From contig CADBLV010000323.1 of NCBI GenBank assembly GCA_902795555.1, forward strand, positions 1 to 14,455: 14,455 nucleotides of DNA, read 5' to 3'. The first letter of the stretch is position 1; each line of letters starts with the position of its first letter. Positions 6,364-13,015 of this stretch are shown here, piece after piece. The notes beneath the pieces were generated by a model that was given only the letters and a program-made list of their open reading frames with translations, searched no databases and was not told the origin of the DNA. Both the position numbers and the translations under genes were made by a program. The DNA is from an uncultured Eubacteriales bacterium (lineage in GTDB: Bacteria; Bacillota_A; Clostridia; Christensenellales; Aristaeellaceae).

Positions 6364-6603
6364 ATAATTATACTGAGAATCCAGGCACATCCAGATCTCC
6401 GCGTCTTCAAAGCTCTGAAAGTCCGGAATCCGGTTCGGCGGCATTAATCCCACCCCTTCATAAGCCATCTGTACATATTGCCAGGGCCGCAGCGCCGGCC
6501 GTTCCTCTTCGTCGCTCCGGTTCGAAGCAAACAGCAGGGCAGAGTTGATCGCCGCGATGGTGTTCTCGCTCAGTCTCTTTCCGTTCGTTTTCATCCCGTT
6601 CAT
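6334..6603 (-). CDS. Small protein of unknown function coupled to the S24 repressor
   Basis: An 89-residue soluble protein with no signal peptide or membrane segment, and no family I recognise. Its start overlaps the repressor stop as ATGA and is preceded by AAAGGAG nine bases upstream, so it is almost certainly translated from the repressor mRNA. The sequence has a basic N-terminus, a central acidic stretch (SDEEE) and a Trp/Tyr-rich middle and end (RPWQYVQMAYEG, IWMCLDSQYNYRLRE). Such an aromatic, polar protein could be a partner or antagonist of the repressor, but that is inference from position only. The 3' end is tandemly duplicated just downstream, suggesting that the C-terminus has changed recently. 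Confidence 0.75.
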   Translation of the reverse strand: MNGMKTNGKRLSENTIAAINSALLFASNRSDEEERPALRPWQYVQMAYEGVGLMPPNRIPDFQSFEDAEIWMCLDSQYNYRLRERQLAG

Positions 6604-7535
6604 TTTTCCGTTCTCCTTTCGATCTCTCCGGCCTCCTGCAACGCCTGCAGCTGTTCCGCTGTCGGAATCTGGTTTTCATCCAGCTTTCCGATCACCTTTC
6701 CCACGCATCGCACATCCTGATTCTCCGTAAAGGTCATCATCGGATAGTCCGGATTGTGGGATTTCAGGCCTTCCGGCCTGTATTCCTTGATAAACCCTTC
6801 CCCGTCCACGACGAAGATCCCGATCTCTCCGGGCCGGATCTCCTCCGTGTGCTTCACCAGCACCAGATCCCCGTCGAAGAAAGTAGGTTCCATACTCCTG
6901 CCGCTGACGGCGATCACTTCGTCCGCCTGTTCGGTTTCTGCGTCCCGAATCAGAAGCATCTCCTCGCCCCGGGCCTCGTCCAGCATGAAACCCACGCCCG
7001 CGGCAGCAGCCAGCTCGCTCATAAACACCGGAATCACCTCCGGCAGCTCCGCCTGCGTCTCCCGTGCCGCCCTGCCCGGTTTCCGTCTTGGCTTCTTCGC
7101 CGGGTTCATCTCCGGATTCGCCTCGGCAGAATTCCATGTCGTCATCACCATCGGGTTCATCCCCGGATGACCTTCCGCCTTCGCCGCGGCCGCCGGCCCC
7201 CGCTCCTGTTCCCGCTGAGCAGCCCGTTTTTCCGCCAGGGCTTCCATCTGCCATTCGATCACCTGCCGGTCCCCTTCCTCAAGGGCAAAGTATTTCTCCA
7301 ACACGCGGTTTTCGATGCCGCTCCGGCTTTCCTTCAGGCCAAAGAAGGTATTCAGGGAAATCCGCAGCGCCCGGCACAGCAGTGGTATCATATTCAGATC
7401 CGGCCTCGCGTGGCCCGTTTCCCATCCCGCCACCGTATTCCGACTGATCCCGAGGATGGCGGCCAGCTGTTCCTGATTCAGGTCCATCGCCTTTCGCCGA
7501 CGCCGGATCACCTCCGCAAAACGCCCTTCCGCCAT
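6600..7535 (-). CDS. LexA/CI-type self-cleaving transcriptional repressor (HTH-XRE + peptidase S24)
   Basis: A 311-residue DNA-binding regulator. The start at 7535 follows AGGAGGTG at ideal spacing; a longer frame (to 7592) would run into the promoter. An XRE/Cro-type helix-turn-helix occupies about residues 5-62 (QEQLAAILGISRNTVAGWETG). A charged, Ala/Pro/Met-rich linker (about 105-165) carries two NP.MNP-like stretches. The C-terminal S24 domain has the Ser-Lys dyad expected of LexA and lambda CI: Ser214 in SGRSMEPTFFDGD and Lys250 in GFIKEY. A fitting Ala-Gly scissile bond sits at 179-180 (AAAAG|VGF). By analogy, RecA filaments formed after DNA damage would trigger self-cleavage and derepression. 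It is not LexA itself, which has a winged-helix N-domain. No phage genes flank it, so its targets may be its own operon and unlinked genes. Confidence 0.88.
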   Translation of the reverse strand: MAEGRFAEVIRRRRKAMDLNQEQLAAILGISRNTVAGWETGHARPDLNMIPLLCRALRISLNTFFGLKESRSGIENRVLEKYFALEEGDRQVIEWQMEALAEKRAAQREQERGPAAAAKAEGHPGMNPMVMTTWNSAEANPEMNPAKKPRRKPGRAARETQAELPEVIPVFMSELAAAAGVGFMLDEARGEEMLLIRDAETEQADEVIAVSGRSMEPTFFDGDLVLVKHTEEIRPGEIGIFVVDGEGFIKEYRPEGLKSHNPDYPMMTFTENQDVRCVGKVIGKLDENQIPTAEQLQALQEAGEIERRTEK

Positions 7536-7544
7536 CTGCTCACC

Positions 7545-7558
7545 TCCTGTTGACAGGA
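7545..7558. promoter_or_regulatory. Palindrome at the repressor transcription start (candidate operator)
   Basis: TCCTGT-TG-ACAGGA is a 6-2-6 inverted repeat spanning the predicted start and overlapping the ribosome site. This suits autorepression by the gene's own HTH protein, as for other CI-like repressors. Confidence 0.45.
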
Positions 7559-7560
7559 AC

Positions 7561-7589
7561 AGTATACGTCCGTTTGTTTCGTTTGTCAA
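7561..7589 (-). promoter_or_regulatory. Promoter of the repressor operon
   Basis: On the minus strand a perfect TTGACA (7589-7584), a 17-base spacer and TATACT (7566-7561) form a strong promoter firing towards the repressor, with the start near 7554. The spacer contains a direct repeat (plus-strand CGTTTGT at 7571-7577 and 7580-7586). Confidence 0.82.
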
Positions 7590-7603
7590 CATTTTTTAAT
7601 GTT
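7588..7603. promoter_or_regulatory. AT-rich inverted repeat at the repressor -35 (candidate operator)
   Basis: AACATT-TTTT-AATGTT is a perfect 6-4-6 inverted repeat touching the -35 of the repressor promoter, in an AT-rich patch (about 7580-7700) that contrasts with the surrounding DNA. It could be an upstream operator or simply an AT-rich UP-type element. Confidence 0.35.
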
Positions 7604-7690
7604 TTTGTTTCAATTTTTAACTTTCACAGTGCAAATCCTTCTTCTGTTTCGGATTTTTCATCATTCTTTCATTAATTTGTGATAAATATT

Positions 7691-7699
7691 TGATATAAT
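7691..7699 (+). promoter_or_regulatory. Extended -10 promoter of the small exported protein gene
   Basis: TGATATAAT is a perfect -10 with the extended TGn motif. No good -35 lies 16-18 bases upstream (ATTAAT), which extended -10 promoters tolerate. The start would be near 7706, giving a leader of about 110 bases. Confidence 0.72.
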
Positions 7700-7761
7700 C
7701 ATCATGATTTCACGGAAGGAAATCCGCGTTTACCGCGTTTCATTTTTGGATTTGAAGATTT

Positions 7762-7810
7762 GTCGATTCCGTTCCCCGTCTTCGTCGATTTCCGTTTTTC
7801 GGAAGGAGGA
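7762..7810 (+). promoter_or_regulatory. Leader hairpin overlapping the ribosome site, with direct repeats
   Basis: TTCCG (7790-7794) can pair with CGGAA (7800-7804) around a TTTTT loop, masking the first part of the GGAAGGAGGA ribosome site. The strand that does the masking lies in one of two direct repeats, GTCGATTCCGTT (7762-7773) and GTCGATTTCCGTT (7784-7796). The upstream copy could compete for pairing. Confidence 0.4.
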
Positions 7811-7817
7811 TTGCCCC

Positions 7818-8273
7818 ATGAAAAAAAGATTCGCGCTGTTGCTGGCCGTGCTGCTGCTCTTTGTCGTCTCCGCCGCCCAGGCCCAGGAGGTCAGCTGCAA
7901 GGCCGGGCGCTTTTCACTGACGCTGCCCGATTCCTTTTCCGCCATTTCGCCCCTGCCCCAGGATCAGGATCTGGTTTTCGGCTGGCAGGGAGACGGAATC
8001 TCCCTGCTCGGCTATGCCACACAGATGGGAAAAAAGGTGCAGTTCAACGATTTGTTTCAGATCCTGACCGGGAATGAAACCGAGTCCGGAATGCTGACCA
8101 TTCGAAAGCAGGACATGCTCTATGCGCAGGGAAATGACGAAAACGGAGCCTACACGCTGTATTGCTGGCTGAACAGCGGCGTTCGGGTAGAGCTGTATTT
8201 CTATTACAGCGCGGGAAATCCGGACAGTGATCGTGTCATCAAAAACATCATTCACTCCCTCAGCCTGAAGTAA
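7818..8273 (+). CDS. Small exported protein of unknown function
   Basis: A 151-residue product. The ATG at 7818 is chosen because GGAAGGAGGA lies just upstream and a standard signal peptide follows (MKKR, hydrophobic core, cleavage about AQA|QE at residue 22). The frame is open from an ATG at 7704, but that codon falls at the predicted transcription start with no ribosome site. The mature part has two Cys (27 and 116) that could form a disulfide. It runs from GRFSLTLPDSFSAI to VIKNIIHSLSLK, a pattern like small exported PsbP/DUF1795-like folds, in which a 'F.L.LP..' strand opens the domain and an 'I..S' helix closes it. That resemblance is only suggestive and no function follows. It is monocistronic, with its own promoter and terminator, and divergent from the repressor operon. 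Confidence 0.8.
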   Translation: MKKRFALLLAVLLLFVVSAAQAQEVSCKAGRFSLTLPDSFSAISPLPQDQDLVFGWQGDGISLLGYATQMGKKVQFNDLFQILTGNETESGMLTIRKQDMLYAQGNDENGAYTLYCWLNSGVRVELYFYYSAGNPDSDRVIKNIIHSLSLK

Positions 8274-8300
8274 TCAGTCCTGATCGGATATGACTGCCCC

Positions 8301-8348
8301 AATCAAAAGCGGAGAGCTTGATCGCTCTCCGCTTTTGATTATTTTTTC
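8301..8348 (+). terminator. Strong rho-independent terminator
   Basis: A perfect 17-bp stem (8301-8317 with 8324-8340) around the six-base loop TTGATC, followed by ATTTTTT. It ends the exported-protein transcript. On the minus strand the outer stem supplies only a short U-rich arm, so it may stop convergent apt transcripts less efficiently. Confidence 0.92.
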
Positions 8349-8359
8349 TGCCTTTCGTC

Positions 8360-8454
8360 TGCCGGCCGTTCACCGGCGTTTGTTCCGCTTTTGCCGGCCG
8401 TTCGCCGGCTCTTGTTCCGTTTTGCCAGCCGTTCGCCCGCCTTTTGTTGCGTTT
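8360..8454. repeat. Three tandem 31-32-bp hairpin units downstream of apt
   Basis: Units begin TGCC(G/A)GCCGTTC at 8360, 8392 and 8423. Units 1 and 2 form GCCGG/CCGGC stems over a CCGTTC(A/G) loop and are followed, on the plus strand, by a T-rich tail (TTGTTCCG.TTT), so each resembles a small terminator. In unit 3 the stem is broken (GCCAG against CCCGC). Traces of a fourth decayed unit run towards 8480. The array lies between two convergent genes; 8274-8493 holds no gene. Confidence 0.75.
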
Positions 8455-8493
8455 TTCGTCCCGCGTTGATTCGTTTGCACCGATTGCCCCGGC

Positions 8494-9021
8494 TTATTTT
8501 CCGGGATACACGATCAGCGATTCCACGTCATATCCGGCCAGCTTTTTGCGTCCTTCCAGGCCCGCCAGTTCCATCACAAAGATGATCTTGACAACCTTGC
8601 CGCCGAGGCGCTCAATCAGATTCACCGCGGCCTTCGCCGATCCGCCCGTGGCGATCAGGTCGTCCACCAGCACGACGCGCTGGCCCGGCTTGACGGCGTC
8701 CTTATGGATTTCGATCTCCGCCTGACCGTATTCCAGGTCATATTTCTCGCTGATGGTTTCCCGGGGCAGCTTTCCTTTTTTCCGAACCAACACAAAGCCC
8801 TTATGCAGCCGGTCGGCAATCGGGGTTCCGAAGATGAATCCCCGGGATTCCGGCCCGGCCACCAGGTCAAAATCCACATCCTGAACCAGCGCGGACAGCT
8901 GATCAATCGCCAGGTGCAGCCCATCTGCGTCCTGCAAAACCGAAGTGATATCCCGGAACAGAATCCCGGGCTCCGGGAAATCCGGAATTGTTGTCACATA
9001 ATCTTCAAGCCTTTTTGCCAT
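8494..9021 (-). CDS. apt: Adenine phosphoribosyltransferase
   Basis: Salvages adenine by joining it to PRPP to form AMP in the cytoplasm. The protein is 175 residues, normal for bacterial Apt. Landmarks are the N-terminal IPDFPEPGILFRDIT (12-26), AGPESRGFIFG (55-65), the flexible-loop region RKKGKLPRETI (80-90) and the PRPP-binding loop VVLVDDLIATGGSA (116-129). The ATG at 9021 follows GGAGGGA at good spacing. It is a single gene with its own promoter, divergent from the CapA-like gene. The downstream hairpin array probably provides its 3' end. Confidence 0.96.
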   Translation of the reverse strand: MAKRLEDYVTTIPDFPEPGILFRDITSVLQDADGLHLAIDQLSALVQDVDFDLVAGPESRGFIFGTPIADRLHKGFVLVRKKGKLPRETISEKYDLEYGQAEIEIHKDAVKPGQRVVLVDDLIATGGSAKAAVNLIERLGGKVVKIIFVMELAGLEGRKKLAGYDVESLIVYPGK

Positions 9022-9046
9022 TGGTCATCCCTCCAATCCCGTCTTC

Positions 9047-9075
9047 ATTATATCATTGCTTTGCTCCCTTCGCAA
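9047..9075 (-). promoter_or_regulatory. Promoter of apt
   Basis: On the minus strand, TTGCGA (9075-9070), a 17-base spacer and TATAAT (9052-9047), with an extended TGA before the -10. The start is near 9040, leaving a leader of about 20 bases. Confidence 0.75.
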
Positions 9076-9112
9076 TGGAAAACGGTTTTTTCTTTCTTTT
9101 CTTTTCGGGGTA

Positions 9113-9121
9113 TGGTATACT
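9113..9121 (+). promoter_or_regulatory. Extended -10 promoter of the CapA-like gene
   Basis: TGGTATACT carries the extended TG motif and a five-of-six -10. The -35 region is T-rich and not recognisable. The start is near 9128, about 60 bases before the gene. Confidence 0.6.
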
Positions 9122-9186
9122 GTTTCCGCTTTCAGATACACGCGGCAAAGCCGGCCCGATCTCATGTGCCCCGGGGAGGATCGCCT

Positions 9187-10293
9187 ATGAAACTGCGAAT
9201 CAGAATGATACTTTCATGCTGGGGAATCCTGCTGCTGTTGCCGTTTTCGTTTGCGTTTGCTTCCGGATCTTGGATCATGTTTCCGGATGATCGCCCTCCG
9301 GAGGACATCGGTTTTCTGGTGCAGGAGTACACAGGGACCGTAAATATCACCTTTCTCGGCGATTGCACGCTGGGCGGCGAAGAGAAAACGCGCACAAGTG
9401 CGGCCGGGTTTGTCCGCCGGATCGCAAAGGAGGGAAACGCCTGGCCCTTCCGGAACCTGCTGCGCCTGTCCGCCGCCGACGATCTGACCGTGGCCAATCT
9501 GGAAGGCGTCCTTTCCGATCGCCCTCTGAAGAAGGTCCGAAAAAAGTATAACTTCATCGGCTCCGCCGCCTATGCGGACATTCTTCGGGAAGGTTCCGTG
9601 GAATGTGTCACCCTGGCCAACAATCATGCTCATGATTATGACACCGCGGGCTATCAGGACACCAAAGCCGCCCTGGATGCCGCCGGGATCGCTTATTTCG
9701 GTTCGGATTGCCTGGCCCTCTGGCGAAACGAGGAGGGCCTGATGATCGGCTTCGTCGGTGTTTCGGGCTCCGTGTCCGGAAATCGGGCCGCGGTCTATCG
9801 GGACAGGGTTCAGACGCTTCGCGATCTCGGCTGCGCCGCCGTCGTCACGGTCATGCACGCCGGCACGGAGTACGATCCGATCCCCGATGCCTATCAGCAT
9901 CAGATCGTAAACCAGGCGGTCAAAGCGGGCTGCGATCTGGTGGTGGGACATCATCCGCATATCGTCCAGGGCTTCAGCGTGGAAAGCGGAGTCCCCGTCG
10001 CCTGGAGCCTGGGAAACTGTGTCTTCGGCGGAAACACCCGGCCCCGGGATTTTGATGCCCTGGCCCTTCGGGCATATCTTCGGTTCGAGGAAGGAATCCT
10101 GCAGGAGATTGATCTTCGGTTCTTCCCCCTGTCGATTTCGGGAGACGAACGAGTGAATGATTATTCCCCGGTTTTTCTCTCCGGCGAAGACGCGGCGCGG
10201 GTGCTGAAAAAAATGGAAGAATTCACAGGCTTCTCCATAGGAGCATTTGACGAAAACGACGGCGCGCGGGTTTCTCTTCCCGCGCCGTGGTGA
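9187..10293 (+). CDS. Exported CapA/PgsA-family metallophosphatase-like protein
   Basis: A 368-residue protein with a signal or anchor segment (MKLRIRM followed by hydrophobic residues 8-26, cleavage possibly FAFAS|G). The ATG at 9187 follows GGGGAGGA; the frame is open far upstream, across apt on the other strand, but that part is not coding. Family motifs in order are TFLGDCTLGG (55-64), VANLEGVL (102-109), LANNHAHDYD (143-152), VMHAGTEYD (222-230), VVGHHPHIVQG (252-262) and WSLGNCVF (273-280). These build the CapA calcineurin-like metal site found in polyglutamate synthesis proteins and many uncharacterised exported enzymes. HAG replaces the more usual HWG. No capB/capC/pgs genes are near, so polyglutamate synthesis should not be assumed. 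The next gene follows 67 bases downstream and may share the transcript. Confidence 0.87.
   Translation: MKLRIRMILSCWGILLLLPFSFAFASGSWIMFPDDRPPEDIGFLVQEYTGTVNITFLGDCTLGGEEKTRTSAAGFVRRIAKEGNAWPFRNLLRLSAADDLTVANLEGVLSDRPLKKVRKKYNFIGSAAYADILREGSVECVTLANNHAHDYDTAGYQDTKAALDAAGIAYFGSDCLALWRNEEGLMIGFVGVSGSVSGNRAAVYRDRVQTLRDLGCAAVVTVMHAGTEYDPIPDAYQHQIVNQAVKAGCDLVVGHHPHIVQGFSVESGVPVAWSLGNCVFGGNTRPRDFDALALRAYLRFEEGILQEIDLRFFPLSISGDERVNDYSPVFLSGEDAARVLKKMEEFTGFSIGAFDENDGARVSLPAPW
10259..10288 (+). promoter_or_regulatory. GC hairpin inside the last codons of the CapA-like gene
   Basis: The segment 10259-10270 (ACGGCGCGCGGG) pairs with CCCGCGCCGT (10279-10288) around TTTCTCTT, with a two-base bulge. It encodes the final residues and has no T-run after it. 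It may act as a 3'-protective or pausing hairpin between the two genes. Confidence 0.4.
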
Positions 10294-10360
10294 ATAGAAA
10301 ACACGCACAAAGTCCTCAGTTCCCCGAAAAAACCAGAAATCGATAAGAAGGAGCATGATC

Positions 10361-12811
10361 ATGAGCCGCGTCAACATTCACTCCCGGGAAAAGCGTTTCC
10401 CGGTCGCCCCCGATCTCTACGGTCTGTTTTTCGAGGACATCAGCCACGCCGGAGACGGCGGACTGTATCCCGAAATGCTGCGAAATCGTTCCTTTGAGGA
10501 TTCCCTCCTGCCCGAGGGCTGCGTCACTCATGACGGGGGAAAAACCTTCGTTTCCCCCACAGGGTGGATTGACGAGTTCAACAACGGCGAAGGCATGAAT
10601 CAGTGGGTGAAAGACAATCAGATCGTGCCCACGCCCGTCCCGGCCTGGTATGCCGAAGGCGCGGAGATGGCGCTGGATTCCGCCCAAACGCTGAATGAAA
10701 AGCGCCGGGTCTCTCTCCGGGTGGATTTCCAGCCCGGCGGTTCGATTGAGAACATCGGATATCACGGCATTCCGCAGGACGCCGGAAAGGCTTATGATTT
10801 CTATCTGTTTGCCCTGTCGGATCAGCCCCTGAAGCTCACGGCCACCGTTGAAGAGAACGGGCAGATCCTTTCCTCCGCCGAAATCGAGGTCGTTCCGGGC
10901 GGCTGGAATCGATATGACGCGGTGCTGACCGCCTCCGCAAGCACAGGAAGCGCGGTGTTCCGTCTTCGCTGCGACAGGGCGGCGACTGTCCGCTTCGGCT
11001 TCATGTCCCTCATGCCCGCGGAAACCTTCCTGGGCCATGGCCTGCGAAAGGATCTGGCGGAAAAGCTCCGCGACATGCATCCCGCCTTCCTGCGCTTTCC
11101 CGGAGGCTGCATCGTGGAAGGCTTCACGATGGAAACCGTCTGGTATTTCCGAAACACCGTCGGCCCAGTCTGGGAGCGCCCGAGCCATTGGCTCCTCTGG
11201 CATTACAGAACCACCAACGGCCTCGGCTTTCATGAATATCTCCAACTCTGTGAGGATCTGAATCTTGCCCCGATGTATGTCTGCAACTGCGGAATGACCT
11301 GTCAGGGCCGGAATCCGCGATATTTCGATGAGGCGGAGCAGGCCGACATGCTCGTCGACATCTTCGCCGCTCTGGAATATGCCCTGGGCCCGGCGGATTC
11401 CGAATGGGGCGCTCTCCGCGCCCGCATGGGCCATCCCGCGCCCTTCCGCCTGGAATATCTGGAAATCGGAAATGAAAACGGCGGGCCGGAGTATGAGTGG
11501 CGCTTTGACCGGATTCGAGATGCCGTCCTCACGAAGTATCCGCATCTGACCATCGTCGCCAACGACCGCGGCCGGATCCGGAAGCTCACGACCGACCTCG
11601 CGGACGATCATTATTACAACATGCCGGAATTCTATGCCGAAAACATCTCCCGCTATGATGATTATGACAGAAAGGATGTGGATGTGTTCGTCGGCGAATT
11701 CGCCGTGAATCAGACCTATGAAGGTCAGCTCCGGGCCGCCGTTGGCGAGGCCATGTTCATGGTGGGCTTCGAGCGGAATCAGGACAAGGTTCGCCTTTCC
11801 TCCTATGCCCCCCTCTTTCAGCATGTCCATTACGGCTCCTGGTTCCCCAATCTGCTGATCTATGACAATCGCCGCAGCTTTGCCATTCCTTCCTATTATG
11901 TCTGGCGGCTCTTCGGCGAAAGCCGCGGAGCGCAGGTCGTTGCCATCGATGAACAGATCCCCCGGATTTTTTACGATCTGCACGGCCTGCCGGCGCTGTC
12001 CGGCAGCGACGGCGCGCGATATCGCCGCCCGCTCTGGAATGGGAATCCGGTCCTGCCCTCCCGGGGCATCATGGCCCGCCCGGAGGAAGGACCGGAGGGT
12101 GAAATCATTCTCCGCCGGGAATTGCCGACGGATCTCCCTCCCTTCCCCTTTGCTGTCTATCCGCTCCTCGCTCTGGGCAGCGATATGGAATGCCGTCAGG
12201 GAACCTTTGCCGTGGAGGCCTGGTTTGAGGAAGGGCAGGATCTGGCCCTCGGCATCCTGGTCGCCCCGAAGCCGCTCTCCTTCTATGATCGCACCAATCC
12301 GAATCCCTGCGATCCCTGGAGCATGCGCTTCCTGGAGGTGTCCCGCTGGATCCTGTCCGGCGGAAAATCCTGGGTCGCCCGGGGCAGCTTCCCGCCCCAG
12401 CCCATTTCCGAGGCCAGGGATGTTCATCTGATCCCCTGCGCTTACAACCGCCTGGAATACACCGTTTCCGGCCACAGCCTCTCCCTGTCGGTCAATGGCG
12501 AGCCCGTCGACACAGTGTCTCTCCCTTCCTATCCGGCCCTGGGCATGGTGGCCACGGACACGGAGAACACTGTCATTCTGAAAATCGTCAATTTCGGCGA
12601 TGTTTCCGATCCGGTCGAAATCAATCTGGATTGTGATGTCGCTTCCGAGTATACCGTCGGCCTGCTCACAGGCAAAGCGGAGGATGAAAACAGCCTGGAA
12701 AACCCGGAACACGTTCATGATGTCCGTCTTTCGCTCTCAGGCGCCTCCCGCTCCTTCGCCTATGAAGCCCCGGCCCTGTCCGTCAGCGTCCTGACGCTGA
12801 AGAAACAGTAA
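10361..12811 (+). CDS. Alpha-L-arabinofuranosidase, GH51 family
   Basis: Releases L-arabinofuranose from arabinan and arabinoxylan oligosaccharides. The product is 816 residues with no signal peptide, so it should act inside the cell on imported oligosaccharides. The ATG at 10361 is preferred over the one at 10355 because AAGGAG then lies seven bases away. The N-terminal YGLFFEDISHAGDGGLYPEMLRNRSFE is diagnostic of GH51. A CBM4/9-like beta domain follows (about 85-220), then the TIM barrel (about 225-520), with acid/base Glu372 in EIGNEN and nucleophile Glu446 in VFVGEF, and a C-terminal beta domain ending LSVSVLTL. Between barrel and end, residues about 590-720 look like an extra concanavalin-type insert, as in the longer, plant-like members. 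No transporter or regulator for arabinosides is in the window. The 3' end is partly duplicated downstream. Confidence 0.93.
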   Translation: MSRVNIHSREKRFPVAPDLYGLFFEDISHAGDGGLYPEMLRNRSFEDSLLPEGCVTHDGGKTFVSPTGWIDEFNNGEGMNQWVKDNQIVPTPVPAWYAEGAEMALDSAQTLNEKRRVSLRVDFQPGGSIENIGYHGIPQDAGKAYDFYLFALSDQPLKLTATVEENGQILSSAEIEVVPGGWNRYDAVLTASASTGSAVFRLRCDRAATVRFGFMSLMPAETFLGHGLRKDLAEKLRDMHPAFLRFPGGCIVEGFTMETVWYFRNTVGPVWERPSHWLLWHYRTTNGLGFHEYLQLCEDLNLAPMYVCNCGMTCQGRNPRYFDEAEQADMLVDIFAALEYALGPADSEWGALRARMGHPAPFRLEYLEIGNENGGPEYEWRFDRIRDAVLTKYPHLTIVANDRGRIRKLTTDLADDHYYNMPEFYAENISRYDDYDRKDVDVFVGEFAVNQTYEGQLRAAVGEAMFMVGFERNQDKVRLSSYAPLFQHVHYGSWFPNLLIYDNRRSFAIPSYYVWRLFGESRGAQVVAIDEQIPRIFYDLHGLPALSGSDGARYRRPLWNGNPVLPSRGIMARPEEGPEGEIILRRELPTDLPPFPFAVYPLLALGSDMECRQGTFAVEAWFEEGQDLALGILVAPKPLSFYDRTNPNPCDPWSMRFLEVSRWILSGGKSWVARGSFPPQPISEARDVHLIPCAYNRLEYTVSGHSLSLSVNGEPVDTVSLPSYPALGMVATDTENTVILKIVNFGDVSDPVEINLDCDVASEYTVGLLTGKAEDENSLENPEHVHDVRLSLSGASRSFAYEAPALSVSVLTLKKQ

Positions 12812-12893
12812 GCCGGCTCTCTTTCATCCATAAAGCCCCGGCGCTGTCCGTCGGCGTCCTGACCCCCTCCCCTTCGAAACAGCGAAGCCCGGC
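12751..12893 (+). repeat. Degenerate tandem duplication of the GH51 gene's 3' end
   Basis: The final codons and stop region (about 12751-12816) recur at about 12817-12893. The 29-base core at 12767-12795 matches 12835-12863 at 27 positions, and AAACAG...AAGC..GGC matches again at the end. The offset is 68 bp, so the copy is out of frame and lies after the stop. The second copy has gained bases in a CCCCCTCCCC stretch. Confidence 0.75.
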
Positions 12894-12909
12894 AACCATG
12901 CCGGGCTTC
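12884..12909. terminator. Hairpin between convergent GH51 and buk genes (possible bidirectional terminator)
   Basis: GAAGCCCGGC (12884-12893) pairs perfectly with GCCGGGCTTC (12900-12909) around AACCAT. It lies between convergent genes, where a shared terminator is expected, but neither side has a real T-run. A second GC stem with a TTCGGA loop on the minus strand lies near 12936-12955. The rest of 12812-13015 contains no gene. Confidence 0.5.
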
Positions 12910-13015
12910 CCTTGAGTAAATCAGCCGATCTGTCGCGGCCGCTCCGAAGCAGCCGAAACTTCTCCATCTTCTCAAAATCCGCTCCCGTCCTCCGTCCGGG
13001 AAACGCTGCGTTTTT

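Noticed and set aside
6334..7703. Possible prophage fragment around the CI-like repressor
   Set aside because: No integrase, Cro, excisionase, attachment repeats or structural genes on either side; the flanks are housekeeping genes.
8704..9186. A 5' extension of the CapA-like frame across apt
   Set aside because: A signal peptide and ribosome site define the start at 9187; the extension is the complement of apt and its promoter.
10316..12718. An 800-codon open frame antisense to the GH51 gene
   Set aside because: It mirrors a clearly recognised enzyme; the GC-rich codon bias of the sense strand removes stops on the other strand. The translation resembles no protein family and has no ribosome site.
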